A stretch of DNA of 64,000 nucleotides. It comes from Phaeodactylum tricornutum CCAP 1055/1. Taxonomy: Eukaryota; Bacillariophyta; Bacillariophyceae; Surirellales; Neidiaceae. Positions 1-10,600 of this stretch are shown piece after piece (the first letter of the stretch is position 1; every line of letters starts with the position of its first letter). The DNA is taken from positions 496,001 through 560,000 of the forward strand of contig NC_011687.1 of assembly GCF_000150955.2 (NCBI RefSeq), in the 5' to 3' direction. A program made the position numbers and the translations under genes. The notes beneath the pieces were generated by a model. The model saw only the letters and a list, made by a program, of their open reading frames with translations, was not told where the DNA came from and did no database searches.

Positions 1-1764
1 CAAGCTAGTCTCGACAGTGTTGTCGCCGGTGGAGATGCCGACGCAACGCCGTCATTTGTGGTGCAAGCTCGTTTGGGGCAAGGACACAAGGAGAAATCGT
101 CGGCGCCTCAACCTTTGCACTCGCGTAAACGTCGATATTCGGAAGAGGACACCGAAACGAATCGGAGCAATACAGTTCCTGCGTCCCACGTGCTTCATCT
201 TCACACCAATCCGGAACAAAAGTACCTCACCATATCCGAAGTGCCACCGCATGTCAATGAAGACCAGATTTTAGCCGCACTCATGGATCATTGTCATATG
301 AAGGATGTCAAAATTAGCGACGTTCGACTCTTCTCGTCAACGCCGACGTTTTACACGAATTCAGTTCATTTACAGCGACAAATATTTTGCGTCGCCGCTT
401 CAGCTGTGGTTGACGACATTGTCACACACTTGGCGCAGCAAGGCAACGAAATGTCCCGTCCTCATCGTCACGTACCTCGGAAGGATCACGAAGAAGCAGC
501 CAAAATGTGGGAGCTAGATGTGGATTGTCGAGATCCGTATGGTCGACTTGATTACGATCATGATGGCAAGGGCGGGGCTCCGGAGGACGGTTTGGCCGTG
601 CCACCCCGCAAATCGACCGTACTCGTGTCGAATCGCATTTTACCAAGGGGTACCCAAACTTTGTCCGCAGCTGTATCTTCGAAAGATCGGATTCCCCGGG
701 ACCAGGAAGCTGCGAAAACAATAGCTCGTGCATTGGATGTGGCTTGTCAGATACCGGAAGGGTTACGATTGGACGACGTGTTGGATCGATTAGCGCTGGA
801 ACAACCGGAAGACGTTTTGGATGTTTCGGTGGCGTACTTACGACGGGTGCATTTGTTTTCTTTCTACAATGGCTGTACGCAGGCTGAGTGCGTTGGTGAT
901 GTCTTAGCGGGGAAGCATGCCGCAAGTACGATTCATCTGCGCCTCGAGAACGCGGATAGTTTGCTGAAAGACGACGAAGTACCGGCCCCTGCAATGTCCA
1001 CCACAGACGAAACTAGTAACGGTGAGAGCATCCCGGCGGCCTCGAAGGATCTCTTGGTCCAGCGACTCGATGACAGTATTGCCAAGGCTCTGGAAGACTG
1101 CAGCACTTGGATCAATGCTCACGGTTCGGCAGTCGATGAAGTTACGGAAGAAGCTGCCGCCGCAATTGTCGAGGAGGAGCAAAAGACCCGTATCGATTGG
1201 TTACAAAACCATTCACTCGACGATGATGGTCGCGCCCGGTGCTCGTTCCACTTTTGTCACAAACTTTTTAAGGATGATTCCTTCCTGCACAAGCACTTGT
1301 TGAAGAAGCACCGCGAGTATTTGGTTGCTGAGCAAGCGAAGACCCACGACAAATACATGATGCGGGCGTGGGACGAGGAGCCAAATCGAGCCGTGCCGGA
1401 CGTGCAGGTGGATTGTGGACTGAAGTTTGGTTTGCAACCTTCGCCCGTGTTGGGACGAGAGCCCACGTGCGAAGATCCGGAACCGCTGCTGTGGCAACAG
1501 GAAGAAGCGCGTCGTAATCGAGAAGTAGCTTTGCGGCAGCAACGCCAACAACATGCCCCGCACCGACCCTTGCCATCGATGGATCGGAATTCACTCGATG
1601 GTGACGGAAGTGCGTTTGGTGGTACGGGTAAACCCAGACCGTCCAGTGGGTTTGTGGACGTGGATGACATGAAGGAGACCAAGGTAGAAATGGTGTTTGA
1701 GAATGTGGATGTGGTCGCGTCGGTAGCTTCCAAAAAGAAAAAGAAGAAACGTAAATTGCTATAA
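1..1764 (+). CDS. ARS2: ARS2/SERRATE-family RNA-processing protein, 3' part (5' end outside window)
   Basis: The frame is open from base 1, so this is the C-terminal part of a gene that begins upstream; the first in-frame GTG at 58 is not a start. ARS2/SERRATE proteins link the nuclear cap-binding complex to microRNA and other RNA processing. Three things support the family: an RRM-like stretch near the start (YLTISEVPPHVNED), the central segment LRRVHLFSFYNGC, and a C2H2-type finger of the form C-x4-C...H-x5-H in the block around RCSFHFCHKLFKDDSF (about bases 1237-1310), preceded by DWLQNHSLDDD. These follow the order seen in animal and plant ARS2. The end is rich in charged residues and finishes in a basic KKKKKKRK run that could be a nuclear signal. 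The stop is TAA at 1762. Its convergent neighbour is the SFT2 gene, 155 bp away. Family call is strong; the N-terminal portion cannot be judged. Confidence 0.85.
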   Translation, partial: QASLDSVVAGGDADATPSFVVQARLGQGHKEKSSAPQPLHSRKRRYSEEDTETNRSNTVPASHVLHLHTNPEQKYLTISEVPPHVNEDQILAALMDHCHMKDVKISDVRLFSSTPTFYTNSVHLQRQIFCVAASAVVDDIVTHLAQQGNEMSRPHRHVPRKDHEEAAKMWELDVDCRDPYGRLDYDHDGKGGAPEDGLAVPPRKSTVLVSNRILPRGTQTLSAAVSSKDRIPRDQEAAKTIARALDVACQIPEGLRLDDVLDRLALEQPEDVLDVSVAYLRRVHLFSFYNGCTQAECVGDVLAGKHAASTIHLRLENADSLLKDDEVPAPAMSTTDETSNGESIPAASKDLLVQRLDDSIAKALEDCSTWINAHGSAVDEVTEEAAAAIVEEEQKTRIDWLQNHSLDDDGRARCSFHFCHKLFKDDSFLHKHLLKKHREYLVAEQAKTHDKYMMRAWDEEPNRAVPDVQVDCGLKFGLQPSPVLGREPTCEDPEPLLWQQEEARRNREVALRQQRQQHAPHRPLPSMDRNSLDGDGSAFGGTGKPRPSSGFVDVDDMKETKVEMVFENVDVVASVASKKKKKKRKLL

Positions 1765-1919
1765 AACATATGGTTGCATTATGGGAATGATATACGGTAA
1801 AGCCTAAAAGGGTTTGGTGCTGTACTTGGCAACCCGTGCACTCTATCAAGATGTCCATTCTCTTTTCCACCAGCCTCACGGCCTCGAAAGCGCGGTGGCA
1901 TTGCTGTCATTGCTCATCT

Positions 1920-2501
1920 TCAGTACTCGGCACTTCCGGAGAACCAACGGCGGGCGTACGATCGCACGGCATCCCTAGCAAAAGGAATGTAGCTCAAGCA
2001 GTACCACGTAATGGTCACGTATTGGCACGCCATGAGTACCAGCAGATAAAAAGCGTTAGGCCCCGGCGGTTTGCCAAAGGCAATCAGCAGGGTGAGTATC
2101 AGTGACGCCAGGTAGACGGCCGTGGCAACGCGACGCGTTTCGTGCCACATTTTTTGCAACTGCGCGTGCGGTCCCGACAAAAAGAAAGACCCCGACAAAC
2201 TGATAATGTTGCCGATCGTAGCGTTGATAACAAAGGGATAGGGATCGCCACGGACGAGATCTTTGAGTCGCCAAAAGCTACCCATGCTGAGGAGATATCC
2301 CGCCACCATACAGGTCCCGCACCCTATCAAACGCTCGCGCCAAGACAAGTCGGGAAGGAACCCGAAACAGACTTCGTTGTCGTCAACCGAAGTGGTTGTC
2401 GATTCGTAGGATGGTCCCCCGTTGTCGGCACTGGCACTGCTGCGGGTGGGAAGTAAACTACGGTAGTCGAAGGTGCTGTCGGCAAAGCTGGACGCGCTCA
2501 T
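1920..2501 (-). CDS. SFT2: SFT2-family vesicle transport membrane protein
   Basis: A 193-residue protein with about four membrane segments in its C-terminal two thirds. The family (SFT2/GOT1-like) acts in Golgi traffic and retrograde fusion of endosome-derived vesicles. Diagnostic stretches are FFLSGPHAQLQKMW, the TM block VYLASLILTLLIAFGK, and the near-invariant end LSYIPFARDAVRSYARRW. The N-terminal ~60 residues are polar and Ser-rich, as usual for a cytosolic tail. The start is placed at the ATG at 2501 (MSASSFADSTFD); the frame is open further upstream but has no other ATG close to the conserved region. It is convergent with the ARS2 gene and divergent from the C2-like gene at 3241, so the 2502-3240 stretch probably holds both promoters. 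Confidence 0.88.
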   Translation of the reverse strand: MSASSFADSTFDYRSLLPTRSSASADNGGPSYESTTTSVDDNEVCFGFLPDLSWRERLIGCGTCMVAGYLLSMGSFWRLKDLVRGDPYPFVINATIGNIISLSGSFFLSGPHAQLQKMWHETRRVATAVYLASLILTLLIAFGKPPGPNAFYLLVLMACQYVTITWYCLSYIPFARDAVRSYARRWFSGSAEY

Positions 2502-3240
2502 GATGAACAAAATAGATCGGAACGATGTGTGGTGCCTGTAGAGGTACGGTACTACTGGTAGCACCTTCGGATCACTCTCCGCGCGAGTCTTTGGCAGCAC
2601 AGGATTGAGAGGCGTTTCGGTAGTTACGGGAAGAGTTTACAGTTGGAAGGAAACGTATTTTTCTTGGCGAGCGGATATGGGTAACAGTGACTGTAAATTC
2701 TGTGGGGGACGGACTGGGTCACTCCAGTCCCATTGTGCGAACTCTGAACTTGGCTAGAGCAGCGTTTTCCCCGAAAACCCCGTCGTTCCGAACGACCGAA
2801 AACGTGTCGAGGAATATCCATTTCGATAATTGGACTCGCCCTTCTGGCGCATGAATAACTGTAAGTACCCACTGTCATATAAAGCAGCTAGAGAATTGGA
2901 TTGCGTACTGCGACATCCGTGTCACGACCCACCAGGCGCGGAAACAAGACCGTTGGGTTTGACGTCAACTCAGGAATGATTTTCAATCGTGACTCAGTTT
3001 CTCCGGGTCTATCATCGTGTCGTCGCGTCTGTCCACGACGTCGACGCGAAATGTACGAAGCAAGGCAAGGTAAATAATGTTAGGCAATTCACTGTCAGTG
3101 TCACAATCGCATTCGTTCCATTTTTCGTGTTCGATTCCGTTCCGTTTGGAGTGCTGAAGAGGACATATAAACAATCCCAATCAAACACTAAAGATCGCAA
3201 AGAAACACGGGTGTCAAATATACATCGGAGCTTCTTCTCA
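2502..3240. promoter_or_regulatory. Divergent intergenic region with ACTGTNAGT-type motifs
   Basis: This 739-bp stretch lies between two divergent genes. It contains two copies of a motif that recurs across the window: taactgtaagta (2856-2867) and tcactgtcagtg (3089-3100), plus a third looser copy, cagtgactgtaaat, near 2688. Short open frames here have no recognisable product and look spurious. The frame of the downstream C2-like gene is open back to about 2989, so its start could lie further upstream than annotated. The promoter role is inferred from position only. Confidence 0.3.
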
Positions 3241-4611
3241 ATGCCTTCTTCGAGCAATCCGAACGGGATAAAGGCGTCGTCGTCCATGACGACACCGTTG
3301 TTGTCGTCCGGTTCATCGCGCACGGCACGTCGCGGAGAGCAAAAGGGGCAATTGACGGCTGTCGTACTCTCCGCGTACGACTTACCCAGTCGCGAGCCGC
3401 CGCTGTACGTTAAGATCAGTATCCCGGAGAAGTATGCCGCGCAAACGGGTCCTCCTTGCCAACGTCATAAGGATCGGAACAGTTTCAAATTCGGGAGCAA
3501 CGGTGCCAGCAGCAGCACCGCAGACAATCAAATTAGCCTCCGTGCGCCGCTTCCCGAACTGTACACATCCACGCTGCGAGTCGATGTCGTCAGCGACGGC
3601 CCCGAGTCCGCCACTTTGACGGCAACGTACCGACTTGAGCAACTCCAGGTCGGGGTAGCCACGTGGCTCATTTTGAATCTCGAAGAATCGACTCCTTCGT
3701 CCGCTGTAGTGCCAGACACGTCCGACGTGGTGCCGCCGACGCTGCGACTCCAAATGACCCTGGACGGACCCTATCGTACCGAAATCGGGGCTCTCGTCAA
3801 TTGGGGGCAGGCCTGGTTTCGTTTCGTTGATCAGTTGGAAGCCTCGGGTGCCAACTTCTTTTCGAAACTGCCCTTGTCGATCTTTGCCATTTTCAATTCA
3901 CAATGGATGCTCGTCTTGGTGGTACCGATTGTCGCCGTCTTGGTTGTTTCCGCACCCATCTGGGTTGGATTTTTAGCCGTCACTTTGCCCATGCTCCTGC
4001 CTTTGCTGGTGGCTGGAGCCGCTGTTTTGTTCACCGTGGCTACAGTCCTACTCATATTGTACGCGAGCACGAACGCGGGTCGTGAACAGGTTAGTGGCAT
4101 ATGTATGCCAGTCGTCCACACATTGCTTGCGAGTCGTTCCGGACAGCGTCTGGTGTACCAAACTGGTCCGCGCCCAACACCGGTTGGAGTAGCCAAAGCT
4201 ATATTGCCCGTTAGTCTTTGGCAAAAACTGTTCGTTTCGTTGTGGATTGATTTCATGGGCAGCGCTTCTTATTTGTTGCCAATCGTTGGGGAAGGTCTCG
4301 ACATTGCTTGGGCGCCGTTACAGACCATCCTCATCATGGCCATGTACGACACGACCAGTCCCAATCTCAAGTACATTTCCTTCCTAGAAGAAATCTTGCC
4401 CTTTACCGATATTGTCCCATCGGCCACCGCGGGATGGCTCAAAGAGTTTGGCGTTCCCTTGTTGTTCGGTCCTGGCCACGGCGAACCTATGGAGGTCAAG
4501 GATCTAATGAAGGTTCTTTTGTCGCCTCCACGAACGGGGTCTCCTACGCAATCTTCCAAACCGCCACCGGCCGCATCGTCGGCCACGCCCATGCTTGTTC
4601 CTGCAAGCTAA
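3241..4611 (+). CDS. C2-like domain membrane protein with conserved C-terminal membrane block
   Basis: A 456-residue protein of unknown function. The start is the ATG at 3241 (MPSSSNPNG), which precedes a Ser/Thr-rich leader. Residues ~37-180 resemble a C2 domain: QLTAVVLSAYDLPS, PLYVKISIPEKYA, later LRVDVVSDGPESATL and LRLQMTLDGPY. Then comes a strongly hydrophobic region with two or three TM segments (LVVPIVAVLVVSAPIWVGF onward). The C-terminal block has WIDFMGSASYLLPIVGEG, WAPLQTILIMAMYD and FLEEILPFTDIVPSATAGW. From memory, a similar block (SY-L-PG-GE-D--WAP then EE-LP-TD-IP) occurs in uncharacterised plastid and bacterial membrane proteins; I cannot confirm this here. The tail is Pro/Ser-rich. 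No catalytic motif is visible. Confidence 0.8.
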   Translation: MPSSSNPNGIKASSSMTTPLLSSGSSRTARRGEQKGQLTAVVLSAYDLPSREPPLYVKISIPEKYAAQTGPPCQRHKDRNSFKFGSNGASSSTADNQISLRAPLPELYTSTLRVDVVSDGPESATLTATYRLEQLQVGVATWLILNLEESTPSSAVVPDTSDVVPPTLRLQMTLDGPYRTEIGALVNWGQAWFRFVDQLEASGANFFSKLPLSIFAIFNSQWMLVLVVPIVAVLVVSAPIWVGFLAVTLPMLLPLLVAGAAVLFTVATVLLILYASTNAGREQVSGICMPVVHTLLASRSGQRLVYQTGPRPTPVGVAKAILPVSLWQKLFVSLWIDFMGSASYLLPIVGEGLDIAWAPLQTILIMAMYDTTSPNLKYISFLEEILPFTDIVPSATAGWLKEFGVPLLFGPGHGEPMEVKDLMKVLLSPPRTGSPTQSSKPPPAASSATPMLVPAS

Positions 4612-4716
4612 CGCGTTCGGGGACCGCTTTGAAAGAAGAATGCAACATTCGATAGATTACATAGTTATTTTACATACATTTTCAATTATTAATGGCGGTC
4701 CCTGTCTACGGAAGGA

Positions 4717-5772
4717 TTAACTTTGCGAGACAAGAATACGTTCCGTATCGTCCTTGTAGCGTTGCAAAATTGGTAGAAAGAGGGGGTAGTCGGACAGCTC
4801 GTCCATAGCCTCCTGCAGGATTCGGATCAAAGCTGTCTTTTGCCGCAGATGGTACGATGGCTGATACCCTCGAGTGCGTCGCTTCTTTGCTGCCCGTTCT
4901 TGCACTATCTTTTTCCATAGACACGTCCATTGTGTAACGGCGTTGTCGTTGAAGGCATTTTCTGGGTCGTCAAATCCATATATGGGTCGGGAAACGGTGG
5001 CTTGGAGATGTTCAGTGATGGTTTGAAACAAACGAGGACCTTTCCTTTCATCCACCAAATCTTCGTAAGCAATCACGTGCGCCACGTTGTAGGGTGTCAT
5101 TTGCGTCGCCCACACCCTTAAAAGTCGCTTCCAATTTTCTAAATCTTGATCGAAACGTCGATCCCTCCAAGCATTCCATTCCTCTTCGGTCCCTTGTTGC
5201 GAATGATCTTGAACGTGATGCTGCATTTCCCACTTGTAATTGAAAAAGGATGGCAAAGCTTCGGCCGGATGGCGGACCAACACGAATACATCACTGGCAA
5301 AACGAGGAGCCCGGGCCACCGGTGGAGCACCCCATTTCCGGGCATCACCACCGATGCGCAAGGGCCAATGCGTTTTGCACATGATCACGGAGGAGTCCTG
5401 ACAGTCCGTGTCGCGGTTGTAAACTTCGTCCGTGGCGAATCCAGTGGAGGCTTGTACGAGTTCGCGGAGCAATTCGGAGCCCGAACCGGGAAAGGAAGCC
5501 AGCCAAGTTGGCTGTGAAACTGAAAGCGATAGATTTCGGACAAAGGATATGTCTGATAGTGTGCAACTGGTCTCGCTCAAACGGGCACCAAGCGACTGTT
5601 CCGTGCTGACGAGTCTACTACTGTAAAGATCAGCCAGATTCGATTCGATAGCCACAACTTCTTCTACCGTACGGTGCGACGCGAGTAGGACCATGCGTGA
5701 TTCCATAAAGGTAGTCAGTGACACGACGAACGAGGCTCCTGCCAACAAGAGCAATGTAACGTTGGATCCCAT
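4717..5772 (-). CDS. Sulfotransferase-like type II membrane protein
   Basis: A 351-residue protein that starts at the ATG at 5772 (MGSNVTLLLLAGASFVV), giving an N-terminal signal anchor typical of Golgi sulfotransferases. Sulfotransferases move sulfate from PAPS to hydroxyls on sugars or proteins. A 5'-phosphosulfate loop-like motif lies at residues ~89-106 (TWLASFPGSGSELLRELV), followed by KTHWP. The 3'-phosphate site is likely DVFVLVRHPAEALPSFFNY, with the expected Arg and Ser. A later YEDLV also fits. This pattern (WLASFPGSG) is that of the WSC-domain-type/unclassified eukaryotic sulfotransferases, here without a WSC domain. The substrate cannot be named. It is convergent with the C2-like gene, about 105 bp away. 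Confidence 0.8.
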   Translation of the reverse strand: MGSNVTLLLLAGASFVVSLTTFMESRMVLLASHRTVEEVVAIESNLADLYSSRLVSTEQSLGARLSETSCTLSDISFVRNLSLSVSQPTWLASFPGSGSELLRELVQASTGFATDEVYNRDTDCQDSSVIMCKTHWPLRIGGDARKWGAPPVARAPRFASDVFVLVRHPAEALPSFFNYKWEMQHHVQDHSQQGTEEEWNAWRDRRFDQDLENWKRLLRVWATQMTPYNVAHVIAYEDLVDERKGPRLFQTITEHLQATVSRPIYGFDDPENAFNDNAVTQWTCLWKKIVQERAAKKRRTRGYQPSYHLRQKTALIRILQEAMDELSDYPLFLPILQRYKDDTERILVSQS

Positions 5773-6755
5773 TTCTACTGTATCGCTTACAAGTCGCCAC
5801 TCCAACAAAAATATTGATTGTTCGCGAGCAGAAAATTCTCTTCGGCCCAGATTCTACCTGCATAGGAGGGAATGTTTTCCTGTTCTTTTCCCGTACCTAC
5901 TTTGTGAGCATCTTTTGACCATAGCAGAGATACGAAGTAAAACCACAAAGTCGTGACGGTCGAATAATTGTACGCGTGCGCAGTATGATGACAAATTTAT
6001 CAGTAGTCTTTCTGACGTTCAACGAAGGCCAATTGTTCGATATGTACTTTACCAGACCTTAGAGAGAACTCGGAAATGCACGACTTGTGATATAATTTAT
6101 TATTGAATGTGTTTATCATTTGGCATTCAAAGTAGTGGTCATCAATCGTACCAAGCTTGGTTTCTCAGTAGCTCACATTCAGATTAATGTGCGGGGTCGA
6201 CCAAGCGCTTTTAAGTCTTGCTCTTATGCAGTATCTACCAAACCTAATGGAAAGGCTTCATGATCCAAAAGAAAGTGGCCTTTGGTTGAATCTCTCAGCA
6301 TTGTTGAAAAAGAGATATTGCGTTGGGCCAACTTCTTTTGAATTTCGCTGCAACATCTTATGGTCTCCGTTTTGAAAATGTCCTCCTTCCAATCGACAGT
6401 CAGGATGATTTATTGTAAATTCACTGTTAAATAGCGGTTTGACTGCATTTTGTTTAACACTTTCCTACGCAAATTTATCTCAATGTGACTTCCAAATGTC
6501 GTCGACCGAGGCTTGGGAGATTCCTGCGACTTGCTCCCAGCCTCTCAATCCTCTCGACACGAGCTCCTCTGTTTTCGAGCTCCTTTACCGCATCGTTCGA
6601 AAAGGTACTATGGTAGTTGTTCATGTGTCCATATTCGGGACAGTGCGCCGCGTCGCGTCGCGTCAATCCAGTCGACGAAAACGATATCGATCGGCGTTCC
6701 CATAAAACACTTCAGCAGTGGAAAATTCCTTGAAAGGTCTTGACTTTGAGTATCG
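5773..6755. other. Intergenic stretch without a supported gene
   Basis: About 980 bp between the sulfotransferase start and the next gene. It is AT-richer than the coding DNA, and the open frames inside (62 to 88 codons) have no recognisable domain, signal peptide or membrane pattern. A cgtcgcgtcgcgtc direct repeat lies near 6650. It probably holds the divergent promoters of both neighbours. Confidence 0.4.
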
Positions 6756-7402
6756 ATGATGAACGTGGTGTCCCGAACGATGTGGATGAGTAGAACACGT
6801 GGGGTGATCCCGCGGCTGCTGGCGCCCAGGCGCAGCAACCTGACACGAAACTTGGGCGCCGCCAGTACCAGCAGGAATACTCTGCACGAAGAACAGAACC
6901 TCGTGCGGACGACGATTTGTCGGATGCTGGAGGAAGCTCAACATCATAACCCTGAGGACCAATTATTGACGGGAAAGCCCTCGGATGAAGCCTTGCTGAA
7001 AGCGGTGGAATACTTTGAGGTACGTGTCAAGTCATTGCCCATCTGGATGTCAAATTTCTGCAATCCAGTCGTGGGGAAATTTATTGTATGTTGGAGGTGT
7101 GCTTATCAACATCCTTTTTCTTCCTTTTCTCTACACGATTACAGAGCCAGTTGGAGGAAGCCAGACAATGCATTGCCGATTGCAGTCAGCAGGAAGAAGG
7201 CAGCAATCAGTTGGAAGAGTGGGAAACTGCCGATGACGCTTTGGAACGCGCCACCGCAGCCTTGATTGATCTTATCGAGGAACTGCAAGCTGCCGATGAA
7301 TCACAACATCACACCCACAAAGCCATGCGACAAAGTAGTGCAGCAACCATAAAGGCGTTGCGACAAGAACTTGGCGCTATCAAAGCAAAAATTTCCGCTT
7401 GA
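6756..7402 (+). CDS. Small coiled-coil protein with mitochondrial-type presequence, two exons
   Basis: Two exons, 6756-7019 and 7145-7402, joined across a 125-bp intron (GTACGT donor after GAG at 7019, acceptor TTACAG at 7144) in phase 0, give 173 residues. The junction reads VEYFE/SQLEEARQC. The first ~40 residues are Arg-rich with no acidic residues (SRTMWMSRTRGVIPRLLAPRR), as in mitochondrial presequences. The rest is acidic and helical with heptad-like Leu/Ala spacing (ADDALERATAALIDLIEEL), suggesting a coiled coil. I do not recognise the family. Two adjacent ATGs (6756 and 6759) are equally possible. The matched splice sites, shared frame and continuous helix across the junction support a real gene. 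Confidence 0.65.
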
Positions 7403-7669
7403 CATAGTACAGTGATGTCTCACATCATAGCCTTTTCTAGGCGGTATAATGAAAACTGCGCTTACTGCAACAATATCTTTCGAAGCACTGTTATAATTAG
7501 TAACCAACCATGTACCTGAGTTCACACGTAGCATCAGTAGATAGGGACAAGAATCCTACATCATTGGAAAGCAAAAAGAGTCTCGCTGATGCAAGTGGTG
7601 GATTTATGTCTGTTATACAATAGAAAATGGTCTTCTACTCGAATCAATTCTCCTCACGCTCTCAAGATC

Positions 7670-10600
7670 TCATTCATTCCAGGCGGCTGCGGCGCCGTAT
7701 TTACCTTTCTTGCTGAATGGATCGCTCGTTTTCCGAAAGTTGCCCGGGACCGTCGCACCCCGGATCTGCCCATCTTGACTCAGCTCCGGTAGTTCTGGCA
7801 AAGAAGACTGTCTACCACCTGGCAAATCTACGGCCTCTTCGTCGGTTTTCGTTTCGTCCAAAGCTGCATCTGCAGCTGCTTTGGCCGCAATCGCCTTCAA
7901 CTCGTCCTGACCCATGGATGACATCATTCCTGACATGTCGGAAATAGTCTTTTTCCGAGATCGACGTCCGCGTCCCCCACGGCGGTTTGCTTTTTCAACC
8001 AAAGCAAGCTGCTGAGCTTCATTCTCCGCCATCACTGCATGGATCGCTTCCGACGAGACTTGCTTCGTATTGCCGTGACGCATGACGAGACCAGCTTGAA
8101 TCATTCCTGTTTCGTCTTCGGTTTCCACAGTTGTCCGTGCGGCAAGAATCTCACGGGTATGAGTTGCCTGCTGCTCTTCGAATCGTTTGGATGCTTCCAA
8201 CACAGCCAAACGCATATGGCGATGAGCGCGGTAAAGCTTTCGATTGACCTGCAACACTGACTTGGACTCGTTTTTGCTGGTCTCGTCCGATTGTTCTTTA
8301 CTATGATCATGATCCGTCTCGGGTAAGAGCATATCCCGCACAGCATCCGCAATTTCGTTGAAACCTTGGTTTTCTTCTTCCGTTTTGTCGTCTCCAACGG
8401 AACGAGAACGACGTCTTGTGTAAGGGGCGGGCTTCGAAGAAAGACCAGGAAGAGTCAGACTATCCGACTTGTCAGCTCCAAGAAACTCAACAGTTGCGCG
8501 ACCATTCGACGGTGTCACATAATCCTGTGCTCCGCGTCTTGGAGAGGTTGGCGGCGTCAAGGAGGCGGCCGATCCCGGTACACCGGGTCCAGAAGAGATT
8601 ATATCATGGTCGTCGTCCATGGAAAGTGGCGAGTCAACAAACTCTATATCCGTAACGCGTCTGTGATCTGCGGGAGTCGTAGGGGCCGATTTGGCTCCCA
8701 AAACAACGGCTGGAGATTGAGTACGCTTCGGTGTATGGTTCGAGTCGCTTAAATTTTCACCTTCGGGTTCAGTAATAATACCACCTGGTCCGATCGTCTC
8801 ACCACTTGGTAACATTACAACCTTATGCTCAAGAATCGGAGTATCTACTTCTTCCAAGACAGCACTTGCTTCGGCTTCTGGAACAGGCTCCAACTTTCTG
8901 GTCAGGATAGTCCCTTCCAAAAGTACAGGCGGGTTAATAATGGGTGGACCTTCTTTCGTCTGCCCTTTCATCAGCAGCAGAAAATCTCCGTACATAATTC
9001 GGGCGTTTTGGCATTTGACCGCTTTTATGCTGTCTCCCCACATACGATGCATGTCGTCTTCGCTCTGCAGGGCATCACTTCCCATCAAGTCCATAATGTC
9101 ATCCAGCGTGATATACTAGAATCGTCGAGCAAAAGGGATGGTAAGGCAAACGGAAAACGATCGGCACACAACCCTTCTCGATACTCAGAGACACATACCC
9201 CTTTATGGTCCGAATCGAGACGATCAAACGCCAAACGTAGGTTTCGGTCGTCGACTTGGCACTGGGACAATCCCGCAGCGATAAACTCGTGCCAATGAAT
9301 ACGCGTTTCGGTCTTGCGTACCCGCATTGCGTTGAAAATGTCCGTTACTTCGTCTTCAGTCAAGGCACCCAACGATCCCGCGCCCGCATTTGTCATGAGC
9401 ACCTGTTTCAACGCTGCCAGAGAAATTTCTCCGGAACCATCCGTGTCCATTTTTTCAAATTCCCGTCGCAGTTCCTTAATCTGGTAGGGCAACAGCGTGA
9501 AGCTCAAAACTTCGCAAAGCAGTTTGCGCATGTCGGAAAACTCTTTGAAATTGACTAATGCCTTGACCACGTTTGGATTCAGGTTGTTGTCGTTTCCCTT
9601 GCGGGAGCGCGAGGCCCATTCTTGCAGCCATCGATGCTTTTGGGCTTCCCGAGCGGTCGGACGTTGTTGCGGATTGGTCACGAGTACGGCTTTAATAAAG
9701 TCTTGCGCCAGCGTAGATACGTTTGCCCAAATATCTTCAGGTTCGAACGCATAGTGACCACGCAGAATATTCGATCGGACAGTCATGAGGGGTTCCGGTC
9801 CACCGCAGCCTCCAAAGGGAGGGTCACCAGAAAGGAGTAGAAAGGAAATGACACCAATCGCCCAGATATCGCACCGCTCGTCGTACGATCCGTGAATAAC
9901 TTCGGGAGCGACAGTGTACGGGGTTCCAACGGCCTCGTGCTGGATTTCCCCGTATCGGAAATGTTTGGATAGTCCAAAGTCGATCATTTTAAGTTCCGAG
10001 TCGGAGGACTTGCTCGAGAAGAGAAAGTTCTCCAGCTTGAGATCGCGGTGAATGATTCCTTTGGAGTGCAAGTAGCGCACGGCACTGAGCATTTGTTTTA
10101 CCAAACGCGCGCACTCGGCCTCCGTGTAGTGATAGTCTGGCTGCTCGTCCAAACGGTCAAACAGTTCACCACCTAAGCACAATTCTTGTACGAGATAAAT
10201 CTCCGAGTGACTCTCGTAGACTTCTTCCAAGCGAACAATGTTAGGGTGATCAAGCTGACACATGATGAAGATTTCCTCGCGCAACTGGCGTAGTCCTTCA
10301 GCGGTATCTACCAATCCCAAATCGAGGACCTTTACAGCATACTTAATGTCGGTTGCCTTATGGGTGACTAGTCGCACCAGTCCCGAAATTCCGGAACCTA
10401 GCACAGGCCCATTGTGCACTCCTTCGTAGACTTCTTCGATCGGTTTGCCAAAGGGCACTTCAATGTGGACCACATTCTGGCGCAGATCACCAATTTCCCG
10501 TCGGTCTTCGATCATTTCGTCGAGACCAATTGCGGAAGTACTGTGTGACAGCATTTTGGGATTTGACACCTTGCGCTCAAAGCGGGAACCAGAATGATGC

